This document shows, in pieces, positions 24,046-34,753 of a stretch of DNA of 64,000 bases. The notes under the pieces were generated by a model that made no database searches, was not told the DNA's origin, and worked only from the letters and a program-made list of their open reading frames with translations. Within the stretch, counting starts at the first letter, position 1. Each line of letters begins with the position of its first letter. The stretch covers positions 8,915,501 through 8,979,500 of the forward strand of contig CM065819.1 of the NCBI GenBank assembly GCA_033398695.1, read 5' to 3'. This DNA is from Orobanche coerulescens. Taxonomy: Eukaryota > Streptophyta > Magnoliopsida > Lamiales > Orobanchaceae. A program made the position numbers and the translations under genes.

Positions 24046-26580
24046 AAGGGTCAAACAACTCGGGATAACCCTCCCGCATACTATCCTCGGTTTACCAAGT
24101 AGCCTCTTCGACTCCGTGTCTAGACCACTGAATCTTGACAAAAGGAATCGTCTTATTCCTCAACTGTTTAATTCGCTGCTCCAACACTCGTACAGGACGC
24201 TCCTCGTACGAATGATCATCCGCGATCTCGATTTCGTCGAACTGAAGTATGTGGCTCGGGTAGGCAACATACTTCCGCAACTGAGAGACATGAAACACAT
24301 TATGAATTCGGCTCAACGCCGGAGGTAACGCCAATCGATAAGCTAACTCGCCTACTCGATCCAAAATTTCAAACGGTCCAATGAATCTCGGACTCAACTT
24401 CACACGTTTTCCTAAACGTAAAATACCTCGACTGGGATACCTTGACCAAAACATGATCACCCGTCTCGAACTCCAAAGGGTCGACGACGATTATCTCGCA
24501 TATTATTTCGCGACTCGAAATGTCAACATACGACTCTTGATCAAAGCTACCTTCTCCCGGCGGCTATAAGCATATCGGGTTCAAGGCCGATTGATTCTCG
24601 ACAAGTCATCCCAACACAAGGGAGATCGACAACGACGACCGTACAAGGCCTCGTAAGGTGCCATCTTAATGGAGGCATGCCAACTATTATTATACGTGAA
24701 CTCGATCGGTAGTTGGGCTTCCCAATCGCCCTTCCAATCGAGGACGCAAGCTCTCAACATGTCCTCTAATGTCCGAATAGTCCTCTCCGATTGTCCGTCT
24801 GACCGAGGATGAAAGGCGATCGAGATTAAGCCGAGTTCCCATAGCACGATGAATCGATTTCCAAAAATGAGACACAAATCGTCCGTCACGATCGGAAACG
24901 ATACTCTTAGAGTACCGTGCAGCCTTACTATCTCCTTGATGAATAACTAGGCCGGTCTCTCGGGACCCCACGTATCCTTGATCTCAAGGAAATGAGCCGA
25001 TTTAGTTAAGCGGTCCACAATCACCTGCATCGTATTCATGCCACGACGACTCGCCGGCAACTCGTGATGAAATCCATAGAAATGTCTTCCCACTTCCACT
25101 GAATAGGGAGAGGTTTCAACATACCCACGGTCGCTGATGTTCAATCTTGACTTGTTGGCAAGTTAAGCATCTCGAAACAAATTCTGCGACTTCTCGCTTC
25201 ATATTACTCCACCAGTAATTTTGTTTCAAGTCCTTGTACATCTTGCTGGACCCCGGATGAACAGAATAAGGGGTAGCATGAGCTTCTCTCAAAATCGAAT
25301 TTTTCAACTCGTCATTCGCCGGTACGCACAACCGGTTCTTAAATCTCAAAAGTCCATCCTCGTGGATCACGAATCCAGGGGTTTTCCCCTGAGCCACATC
25401 CTCACGAATGCGCAACAATGCTGGGTCTGAACCCTGATTCTCCGTGATTGCATCCTCAAGAGATGGTGAAATCTCTAATATACAAAGCTGTCCCCGACTC
25501 CGCCGGGCTGCACCTCGATCTCGGTCTAAGGAATTCCTGTTGGAGCTCCTTCGAATTGTTAAACGAGCAAGCATCCGCTCTCCCGAATGCACTTACGACT
25601 CAAGGCGTCGGCGACAACATTCGCCTTCCCCGGGTGGTAAAGGATCTCGATATCATAATCTTTGATTAATTCCAACCACCGTCTCTGTCGCATATTTAAC
25701 TCCTTCTGAGTAAATATATACTTTAAACTCTTATGATCGGTGAATATCTGACAGGTATCGCCATAAAGATAATGACACCAAATCTTCAAAGCGAACACCA
25801 CGGCTGCTAGCTCCAGGTTGTGGGTTGGATAATTGACCAACTATTCCGAGGAAACATCGGATTTACTTAATATCTTTCGGAGGTTGCCAATCTCGGATAG
25901 TCTCCGTCTTCTGAGGGTCGACACGAACTCTGTCAGATGAAATTACATGCCCGAGAAATTCACTTCGGACCTCCAGAACTTACATTTGGAAAACTTTCCA
26001 TAAAGTTGCTCTCGTCTCAACACGTCGAGAACCTGATGAAGATGAACCTCGTGTTCCTCTCGATCACGAGACTAAATCAAAATGTCATCGATGGGGACAA
26101 CAACAAACTGATCCAAAAAGTCGATGAAAACCCGATTCATTAACTCCATGAATACCGCAGGTGTAATAGTTAGTCCGAACGGCATAACTACGAACTCATA
26201 ATGACCATAGCGTGTACGAACGTCATCTCGCGATATCCGATTCTCGAATTCGCAACTGGTGATATCCAGATCTTAAGTCGATCTTGGAAAATACTGAGGC
26301 TCCCTGAAGTTGATCTAAAAGATCATTAATACGGGGTAAGGGATACTACTCTTGATCATCACCCTGTTCAACTCCTGGTAATTAATACTCACACGAGACG
26401 AGCCATTCTTCTCCTTGACAGATCACACTGGTGCTCCTCACGGGGACGCAATCGGTCGGAGATAACCTTTCTCGAACTACTCCTCAAGTTGAATCTTCAA
26501 CTCCTGCATTCTGGTCGGGGCCATCCGATACGGTGCCTTCGATAACGGGGACGTACCGGATCCAACTCACTCCTGAATTC
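24044..26580 (-). pseudogene. G2 pol pseudogene: RT, RNase H, integrase, chromodomain
   Basis: Read on the minus strand from 26580 down: start of RT with a [19 protein letters not shown] segment; RT core with IDDIL near 26085-26100; RNase H at 25840-25600 ([21 protein letters not shown]); integrase zinc region with HATPYSVHPG and [14 protein letters not shown] (25592-25116); integrase core with HPRSDGQSERTIRTLE (24889-24581); [15 protein letters not shown] and VEEATW of the C-terminal domain and chromodomain (24460-24092). The pieces lie in several frames. In the chromodomain the codon after VEEATW is a stop (TAA), and the final codons run on to 24044. Domain order is that of Tekay/Del chromoviruses. 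Confidence 0.88.
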
Positions 26581-27300
26581 CCCTACTCTATGTGAAGGCA
26601 ACTAGATAACACGTCTGGAAATACATCGTCAATCGATGACAATGATACCACGAATGATTGAACATTTCGATTGTCCTAGAATGGTCAATCGATAAAAAGA
26701 GATACCAATAATGATTGAACAACTCGATTGCCTTAGAAAGGCCAATGGATGAAAATGATACAATGAATGTTTGAATAACTCGATTGCCTTTGAAAGGCCA
26801 ATCGATGGAAATGATACAAGGAATGATTGAATAACTCGATTGCCTTAGAAAGGCCAATCGATGAAAATGATATAATGAATGCTTGAATAGTTCGATTACG
26901 GAATTTCTCTGCTTCCGCCATAATAGAAATTCTACTGGAACAACGGGGATTACTTCCCTGAAGCACACATTCGACAACCAACGACGGAAAGATAGTGACC
27001 AAACGCTAACAAATACTGAGGATAGTATCAAGACGGTTAAACCAACTAATACCGAAATTACATCGTCCTAAGACAAATTCACCACGATTAGGTCCACCAA
27101 CCAATCGCGGTTACTAAGCTTACTTAGGTATGTTTCCGAAAATTCTTCCATCGTCAGGTAGACCGATGGTATGAGGTCCACAAGCAATAGGACTATCCCG
27201 AAATAAGTCTATTCAAGCATGATTCGAAAATGAATGAATGCGGTGTACCAAAGATCAAAAGGTACACACAAGTTAAAATAAAATTACGAGTATACCGAAA
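26581..27300 (-). other. G2 region where protease is expected; no protease motif
   Basis: Between the start of RT and the gag zinc knuckles there is about 720 nt without a DSG/DTG protease motif or any recognisable domain. Part is occupied by a 56-nt repeat cluster (26624-26905). The protease and linker seem lost or replaced. The open frame at 26588-27031 minus simply reads through the repeats. Confidence 0.65.
26624..26905. repeat. 56-nt tandem repeats containing a hairpin
   Basis: TCGATT starts at 26667, 26724, 26780, 26836 and 26892, giving a period of 57 then 56 nt. The best unit has TCGATTGCCTT and AAGGCCAATCGA around a short AGA loop, a stem of about 11 bp with one bulged C. The first unit is diverged and the last is partial. 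Confidence 0.88.
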
Positions 27301-28036
27301 TCATTCGACCACCGGATCGCCGATCCTCCTCATCATATGAATCGGGACTTGCCGGTCCTCGAACCGACGCCTGCCTCGATAAATACGAGCTCCAACTCTA
27401 TTTGCTTCCATTGCCTTAAACGACGACGACAAAGCAGTCTGATTCTGAAACGCTGGTTGCTTCGGGGCCTGAGATGCCGCCGGAGCCGACTTGGAGTCCT
27501 TTCGGCAAAAACGGGCCTTATGCCCAAAATTCCCACAATTATAGCACGTGATAGACGGTTTTAGACACTCAGTACTGAAATGACCCGGCGTTCCACAATT
27601 GAAACAGGTGATGGCCGAACTGGCCGCTCGGGACTGAGATCCCGCACGATTATGCGCCGTAGGAGGTCGCTCATAAATGATAGGACTCACACGAGGCTTC
27701 TAGAAGGTTGACTGACCGCCTACGGATTGATTACGCTTCGTTGATTTCTTGCTGACAAATGAAGGTTGTTGTTCAGTACTTTCCTTAGCAGCTGGCTCAT
27801 ACGGGAGAGTTCTCTCGATTAATCCGGCCAAAGTGGCGCAATGATGATTGTGCAACTGCACATGGGTCATCATGGCCTGCATAAAAAGTGAGTGGATCAA
27901 CCCGAACATCTTCTGATCGAGCCGAGTCCTGGTCACAATTTCCAAATGAGTGATTATTTCTGATTTCTGCCCGCACCGCGCCTCTTCGTGCATCCTCGAT
28001 GCCTCTCTCCATACTGAAGTAGGAAGGTCGCATAAT
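27301..28036 (-). pseudogene. G2 gag remnant with two CCHC zinc knuckles
   Basis: The minus-strand frame 27690-27301 (129 codons) holds two zinc knuckles, CFNCGTPGHFSTEC and CYNCGNFGHKARFC, the nucleic-acid-binding part of Gypsy gag. Further upstream (28036-27700) low-complexity gag-like codons continue in shifting frames. The capsid core expected before this is not recognisable, so most of gag has decayed or been deleted. Confidence 0.82.
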
Positions 28037-28550
28037 GATTATATTTCCCGCATGATTAGCACGTTATGATTATGTCATGAGATGATAAAAATGAGTATAC
28101 ATGCTCTAACTTAGTGATTATATGAATGATTTACTGAAGTTACATGATTATCTGATGAAATTCTTAAAATGATTATCTTGAATAACTTAACAAGATTGAT
28201 AATATGATCATCCAGATTGACAACTGAGTAATGAAATGAATTGAGTAATTAATGAGTTAACATGATCGTCCTGATTATTAACTGAGTATTGAAATGAATT
28301 AAGTGATTAATGAGTTAACATGATCGTCCTAATCACAATGAATGATGATGTTTGAGGATTGCTAATTGATGAATGATGAATGAATGACTTGCCAGAAATT
28401 ATACCATGGCATTAGAAATCTTACAGTTCTTTCGGTCTGATTGGCTCGGCATTTCCACAGGTCACACGTGGCGCGAAAGTCCAATGATACTAGTCTGATG
28501 ACGATGATTTCAAATGAGACATGACTCGGAAGGTAGTATTCAAAACCACG
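28037..28550 (-). other. G2 leader between PBS and gag remnant
   Basis: About 510 nt of AT-rich sequence with repeated ATGAT and TGAGTTAACATGATCGTCC motifs (about 28255 and 28313). No coding domain is seen. Confidence 0.6.
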
Positions 28551-28561
28551 GTCCGATACCA
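28551..28561 (-). other. G2 primer-binding site
   Basis: Minus strand TGGTATCGGAC, separated from the LTR end (28566) by four to five bases. A decayed initiator Met-tRNA site. Confidence 0.8.
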
Positions 28562-28913
28562 ACTCTGTAACACCCCAAACTAGGCGGATATTACAGTGCC
28601 ATAGATCCCCAACCTGACCCACTGTGCAAATGAAAATGAATGAATTACACAAGATAAATGTAGTACCGAACTACATTACAACAATAATTACTCCGATGAG
28701 GAGTTTAGTTACAACACACCAGACAATATCAATACTAGTGTATTTTATATGAAGATAAAATACACAACACCGAATGTAACGAGTATTCAAATGAAAGTCT
28801 CAGCTGAAAATAAAGGACAATAACATGAATAATCGAAAGATCGGGGCCCCTACTAGTATCACTAGGACTCCTCGACATCAACATGCTATTCCCGTGCGTT
28901 TGCCTTGCCATGA

Positions 28914-30003
28914 CTAAAAACAAAATCCCAATGGGTCCGCTTAAACAGAACAACAATCCTCAAGGGTTGAAAATACACAAACATGATTTAACTGAAGTTA
29001 TGAATTATCCTTAGTTATAAATTACGCTGAAAAGGGGTATCATAGTACGCCCGTAGTGTTCTGTGCAAGTGTACAAGACGATTGACCGGACACACCCGTC
29101 CTTGTACCTAATTAGTCTCACGGAGGTAACTGCTACTGGTGCACACCCAATGTATCACTCCCAATACATGGCCATAACGTGCCCGACTAAAAATTCCACA
29201 CATCCGCACCCGGCCACGCAATATGAACCTGCAAGGTCATATGAACGAATGACCGTAATAAATATCAATGAATAAATAATAACTCGACAAAATCAAGAAT
29301 GACTCACCGAGATGAGAGTAATAATGAAATGAATGATAGCTCAACGAAAAGATTGGAACCGCTGCTCCTTATGATCAAGTGATTAATTGACAATAACAAG
29401 TTTTAATATGATTAATACAATGATGAATGAGTTATGATTATGAATGATCAACAACAAAAGGTATGAATATCCTTTTAACCGAGTAAGAATTAACTTACTC
29501 AATACCGGTGACAATTATCCTTCCACGAACAACGTCCTAATTGAGATATCGGTCGCTCGAACAACCTTGAATTATACAATATCCAACAATCCATTCAATA
29601 TACGAATCAAACACGAATATAACAAACTCAAAACGTCGATACGATAAAACTAAGTCCATTGAGCCATTAAAACAAACACGTTGCGTCCAAACTCCGATTG
29701 TTTACAATCAAACTTCAATATACCAATATCAAATCCCCCAAGAAGTGTTTCAAACCAACAAAACATCTTCAATATGATTAATAATCCAAGACGAATATCC
29801 GAAAACGTGATTTCAACGACAATTAATCGAAAACCCCCAATTTCAACTCGATATTCAAAGTGTTCTTGAATATTCCCTCAATAATCCAATGAATCCTTAT
29901 ACAACTCATAATCATATACATATCCCTTCATATAACATGATTATAACGTCCAAAACATCATATATCAACACAAAATCGAAGTCCAAGGTGTTGAAGGAAT
30001 TAC
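28914..30003 (-). other. Candidate intron inside G2 5' LTR
   Basis: Donor AAGAG|GTAATTCC at 30003 is about 190 nt after the TATA box. A hairpin-capable CCCATTTGGG-type segment and TTTTGTTTTTAG precede the acceptor at 28914, 348 nt from the LTR end. The distances match the other five families. Confidence 0.5.
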
Positions 30004-30214
30004 CTCTTGAAGATCCAAGTACTTTAATCCGAAGAACACGCGTTTAATCGAGTATCCAAGCTTCCCAAATGATTGAAGGTGATGAAAAATACACACTCAA
30101 ATGATAATTGATGAAGAAAACTCTCCCTCAAGCTTCTCTCTCGTAAAAGGTGGAAAAATCGAAGGAATGAGCCGAAATGCTCAAAAATGAATTTATAGGA
30201 GTTGACTACCTGCC

Positions 30215-30505
30215 GACACGGCCCGTGCCGATCGGGCACGGCCGTGTCGCATACCGGCCGACAGGACTCGACCGTGTCCCGCTTGACACGGTCGCGCGCG
30301 CGAGGGCCTTCCGACGCTGACTCCGTCCGACAAGCATGACTCGACCGCGCTGCACGACACGGCCGGCGTGCCGGGCGCCGATTCTCGCTTATCCTAAGAG
30401 TCCGACTCGGCCGCGCTGCACGACATGGTCGGGTCCTGAGGCAGAGACTTCGCATTTTCCGACGAGTACGGCACGGGCCGTGTCGCACGACACGGCCGAA
30501 GTTCG
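30215..30505 (-). promoter_or_regulatory. G2 5' LTR palindromic promoter block
   Basis: GACACGGCCCGTGCCG with a near-complementary arm forms a 34-nt near-palindrome at 30215-30248, and ACACGGCCG words recur to about 30500. The TATA box lies about 17-23 nt beyond on the minus strand. Confidence 0.7.
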
Positions 30506-30874
30506 TCGGCGCGATCGCCAATCTTGAAAAATGAGCGGTTGAGCTAAAACGACCATAACTCTCTCTCGTCCGACCGATTGACTCACCGTTTGAACCATTG
30601 GAAAGCTAACTCGATGCTCTATAATATTGCAAAGATTTAGAATTTTTGGAGTTACCAAAAATTAATGGTGATCTAACAAAGTCAAACTCATATGAGGAAA
30701 GTTGAAACAATGAACAATAACGATACACAACTCGAAGTTTCTACGAACGGTGAACACGGGTGAATGAACATGATTGATGAATGATTATAAATGAGTGAAA
30801 ATCCACTGAGTGACAATCACCGAATGAAATTACTGAATGATAATGACTGAATTAGAACCGGGTATTACAGGTTG

Positions 30875-31551
30875 TGAATGGTTGTTTCATATTGTATGAA
30901 TGCCACAAACGCGCTTAAATGATTAATGTGCAAAGTGTAACGTTAATCGCGATAATTCTCCCACAACAAATTATTAAGTTTATAAGGATTCAAGGTTTTC
31001 CTTCCCTCCATCGAGCTTACGGGAAATTGAAATCCAAAACGGATGTGCTATGCTTCCGAGTTATCGAGGTAGTCATTTGGGGGGACGGATAAATTATTGG
31101 GAGCGTATTGGACGCCTTCGGTTGGACCAAATTTTATCCCTAGAAACCTGATAGGTTTCCGGATAAGATTCAATTGTGAAACTGATTTGCGTCGATGGTA
31201 TAAACTTAACTTGTTCACGAACCATAGAAACCGTATAGGTTGAGGGGAGTAAACAAGGGGAAAAAGAAGATCAAATCATCCATTAGATGGGTTGGTGTTG
31301 GACACCACTTTCTGAAAATTAATAGACTAGAAACCTGTTCGGTTGCCCTCTATTAAGATTTATAAAGAACTCGATCACCACTATGAAGTAGAGGGGCGAT
31401 ACTTCTGGATTTCACATGGGAGTGTGTTATTCCGATAAAAATAGTGAGAGCTGGGTAACAAGAATAGAAAAGACCTTAATTCTATACTCAGAACATAATA
31501 TAACAAGTCACTAACTAATCTGTTATACTTAATGCATACATAACTCTCAAT
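30875..31551 (+). other. Copia A untranslated leader, second part
   Basis: Continuation of the Copia A leader after G2 (the target duplicate GGTTG is 30870-30874). No coding sequence is seen up to the gag start at 31552. Confidence 0.7.
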
Positions 31552-32109
31552 ATGACAATGAATCCACTCATAATTCTACTCGAAAAGAACACCCTGATTG
31601 GACCTAACTTTGTGGACTGGCTACGCAATCTGATAATTGTCCTCAGTATAGAGGCAATGGGATATGTCTTGGAGACGGACATTCTGCCGCCTCCTGTGCG
31701 GACCAGAGCCAATTAGGAAGAGATTGAAAACCACGAAAAGTGGGTTAAGGATGACGTAAAAGTACGTGCTTACATGATGGCTTCTATGTCTAATGAGCTT
31801 CAGAGAGCTCATGAGAAAATGACTTCTGCTAGGCAGATTCTTTCTCACTTAACCGAGCTTTATGGTGAGCATAGCAGAACTGCTAGATATGAGATATCCA
31901 AGCAACTGTTCGGTGCAAGAATGAAGGAAGGTGAGAAGGTTGGGGAACACGTCCTCAAAATGACATCCATGATTGAGAGATTGGAGGCTCTTGATTTTAA
32001 AATGGATACTTATCTCCAAACCGACCTTATCCTTCAGTCTCTCCCTGATTCCTTCTCACAGTTTGTTATGAACTTCAACTGCAATGAAATTACATGTAAC
32101 TTAGCAGGG
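31552..32109 (+). pseudogene. Copia A gag, 5' part, interrupted by element T
   Basis: The frame opens at ATG 31552 and reads a Copia gag: a short FVDWLRNL segment, a stop (TAG) after about 54 codons, then YMMASMSNELQ, the LYGEHSRTARYEI helix region and LQSLPDSFSQFVMNF, typical of the capsid domain that packages the RNA. It breaks at 32109, where element T was inserted with target duplicate CAGGG (32105-32109), and resumes in frame at 53414. The TAG codon and the insertion both make it non-functional. Confidence 0.88.
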
Positions 32110-32566
32110 TGTTGTGTCAATAATTACACTCTCCGACCGGCGATCGCCTCGGAGATCGGGCGACCTAGCCACCGCCGAGCAGCCAAGGCAGAACTGCCGA
32201 CCAGCGGACAAGCTAAATCGGCCAACCGAAGGTCCCAGGACGAATCCCGGTGCCGAGCGATCGACATCAATACGATCGTCTCTCGGTACTCGGCGACCGA
32301 CTCCTGGCGACCGACTGGAGATGATCCTCTCTCGGCACCTGCCGACCGACCCTTGGTGACCGAACATTGCCGAACCTCAGCAACTGGCCGATGGCGACCT
32401 CTGATGACCGGCTAGAGACGACCGCCTCATGTCGATCAGGGCCGATGGCCATCCAGTCGGCAAAGGCCGAGCCTCAATACTGGCACCATGTGCAAGAGCC
32501 GAGACAAGATCCGCGAATCTCGGATCATTGACCACAACCTGTCAACATCCGTCCACCAGCCGACAG
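32110..32566 (+). repeat. T 5' LTR, first part
   Basis: Matches 52260-52735 of the 3' LTR apart from a 30-40 nt difference near 32180 (3' LTR copy longer). Rich in CGACCGAC and GGCGATCGCC words. It ends at the GACAG target duplicate (32562-32566) of G3 and continues at 40719. Confidence 0.9.
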
Positions 32567-32938
32567 TGTAATACCCGTAATTTCGATTTCCGGTAATTTC
32601 TTTTTTCGGCGGAAGTCCGTTTTGACGACTCGCTCATGACCGATTCGTCAATCCGAGAATGATTAATTCTAGAATTTTTGTAATCCGAGATCGTTTCGGT
32701 GTCGTTTTGTTGAGTTCCGTGTCCTTAATCGACTTTTTCACGTGTGAGTTCGACTTTGTAAAGTCACCATTAATTCTTGGAAACTGCAAAAACTCTGAAT
32801 CTTTGCAATATTATAGATCATGAAGTTAGATTTCCAATGGCTCAAACGGTGAGTCAATCGGAGTCTGGACAAAGGAGTTATGGTCGAAATAGCTAAGACT
32901 GCACGATGTGCCTTTTTGGTGTTGGAGTGGACTGTACC

Positions 32939-33045
32939 GTGTGCCGCGGCACACTTCGGCTGAGCCACGGCACTAAGCCAGTACTGGGCAGTTTTTTTTG
33001 GCCGTGGGCCGCGGCAAACTTGTCCTGTGCCGCCACACAGGGCAG
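32939..33045 (+). promoter_or_regulatory. G3 palindromic promoter block (GTGTGCCGCGGCACAC)
   Basis: A perfect 16-nt palindrome GTGTGCCGCGGCACAC is at 32939-32954; related words (CCACGGCAC, GTGGGCCGCGGC, GTGCCGCCACAC) follow to 33037. TATTTAAG starts at 33053. The 3' LTR has the same at 38542-38640 but its box reads TATTTACG. Confidence 0.7.
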
Positions 33046-34092
33046 ATTAGCCTATTTAAGCGGATTTTGTGAGATGAATACTCATTTCATCTCTTCCTTC
33101 ATTCCTCCTCCTCTTGGGCTATCTTGTGGGCGATTTTTGGGCGTTTTCGCATCATCAATTCCAGAGAACTTCATATTCTTCAAGTTCTTGGTGTGGATTA
33201 ATAACAACAACAATTGTTCTTCATCATTAATCCAAGGTAAATTCCTACTTTTGGGTGAATTGGGGGTTTTTGTTCGTTTTGTCCGATTTAATCGTAATAA
33301 CTTAGATTTGTGATGTATTGATGATTAATTAGATGTATTCTATCATTTCCCTTGTTATTCCATGGTTGGATCGTATCGATTCGTTGTTTTGGTCGAGTTC
33401 TTGACTGACGCCTTGAAGGTGTCCGGTAAAATGTCATAGAGGGGTTTTCGGGCGTTCTACGATTATTCTTCCTCGTATGATCGATGATTTATTGATTATA
33501 TGTTGTTAGGGTCGAGTTTCTTGTGAAGAAACCAAGTTGAACCCTTCCGTTCGTTGTCGTCTTCCTTTTCGAAAGCATCAGGCGTTTCGAAGCTTTCCGG
33601 TTGAGCCGTGTTCGTCGAGATACTTGTGTGCCGATTTCAAGGCAAGTATCTTGCCCATACATTTCATGTTTCGTTGATATAATTCTTGATAAATGATTTT
33701 ATGCGAAATCCAACGTTTAATGAACGTAAGGAGGGATTGGTATGTTCTTGATAAATGTTGTCTTTCAACGATAATTCGTATACTTCGTGAATATGTGTTC
33801 TCGGAATATGTGTGTTGGTTTTGTATGTTGAAAGATAATATGATCTCTTCAAGTGAGTTAATAGACCGTAATCCTTTGCTGGGGATTACGTATTGTTATT
33901 GTGTACTTGTTCGGTAAGAACGTAATGTGTGTGATATTAGTTGTTACTCCTTGAAAGGAGGTTGTGATGCTTAATGTTGTTTGGCTTCATAAGTGATTAT
34001 TGTTGTGTGCTTGATGCATGTGATGTGCCTCCGGGTATGATTGTTGAATCTCCGGGATCCATACTTGCTAGTATGGGTCGGGCGTGACCGTA

Positions 34093-34406
34093 GGGTTATC
34101 CAAATCGGGTATGTCTTATGGGGACTCCGAGGTTCGTGGCTTGTTAGCCTGATGCCGAGATAACTTGTGGGGTTATCATCGGGTATGTCTTGCGGGGACT
34201 CCGAGGTTTGTGGCTTGTTAGCACGATGCCGGGATAACTTATGGTTGTGGTTTGATTATGTACGTATATGTGCTTGTAGTCACGTGACTGCGGTTACGGT
34301 GACATGTGATTTGATATAGTTTCCCTGTGGGTTATGCACTCGGGTTTGTTTTACGGGAGCATCTGAGGTCCGTGGCTTGCTAGCACGGGACACGAATAAT
34401 CTGTGG
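34093..34406 (+). repeat. 76-nt motif repeated three times in G3 LTR
   Basis: GGGTTATC...CGGGTATGTCTT...GACTCCGAGG...GTGGCTTGTTAGC...GATAACTT occurs at about 34093, 34169 and, diverged, 34326. The 3' LTR copy is at about 39695-40008. The repeats lie in the candidate intron. Confidence 0.85.
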
Positions 34407-34710
34407 AAACAGGTTGTTATGGTATGATCGGGTCGTGGACCCCACTTGTTGATATCGAATTTATGTTTTGGGAAAAATTCCTTTTGGGCTGTGTCCCTAA
34501 ATGTTTTTGAAAGGCCTGAGAATTCTTAAATCCCAATGTATTCAAAACTCCCGAGGTCGTAAAATGTTTTTCACAAGATGTATATCGGGTTTACCCTATC
34601 TTTCGATTTAATCATTTGATTAAGTGATTCACCTCGGGAAGTATGTTTATGATTAACATGTTTCGTGGAGTATGATATGTATGGCTCGTTTTCGTATTTT
34701 ATACTTGCAC

Positions 34711-34753
34711 TAGCAAAACAGTGGAGTTTTGCTAACCCCCGAGTATTCGGGGG
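34711..34753 (+). other. Twin perfect hairpins flanking the candidate branch point (G3 5' LTR)
   Basis: TAGCAAAAC (34711-34719), loop AGTGGA, GTTTTGCTA (34726-34734): 9-bp stem. After one A, CCCCCGA (34736-34742), loop GTAT, TCGGGGG (34747-34753): 7-bp stem. The pair recurs at 40313-40353 (one base lost), 58057-58099 (one mismatch) and, on the minus strand, 62374-62416 (perfect). Confidence 0.85.

Larger units (their letters stand above)
21652..30869 (-). mobile_element. G2: degenerate Ty3/Gypsy chromovirus inserted in the Copia A leader
   Basis: A complete insertion flanked by GGTTG on both sides (21647-21651 and 30870-30874). Both LTRs (2358 and 2304 nt), PBS, PPT, gag remnants and pol are present on the minus strand. 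Coding parts contain stops and frameshifts and the protease region is missing, so it is dead. The two LTRs differ by many small indels and substitutions. Confidence 0.93.
28566..30869 (-). repeat. G2 5' LTR (high-coordinate copy)
   Basis: The 2304-nt minus-strand LTR ends with GGGTATTACA at 30860-30869 and is followed by the GGTTG target duplicate. Palindromic block 30215-30505, TATA box near 30192-30198, candidate donor at 30003 and candidate acceptor TTTTGTTTTTAG at 28914. Differences from the other LTR cluster at C/G-rich spots. Confidence 0.9.

Noticed and set aside
26588..27031. 147-codon minus-strand frame in G2
   Set aside because: The frame translates the 56-nt repeats because 57 and 56+56... 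happen to stay open; no protease or other domain.
32906..33313. 135-codon plus-strand frame in each G3 LTR (also 38509-38916) as a small gene
   Set aside because: It spans the palindromes, TATA box and donor site of the LTR, has no domain, and its codons change with the palindromes between copies.
34711..34753. Rho-independent terminator from hairpin followed by T-rich sequence
   Set aside because: The window is plant nuclear DNA; this type of terminator is bacterial. The structure is reported instead as an LTR hairpin.
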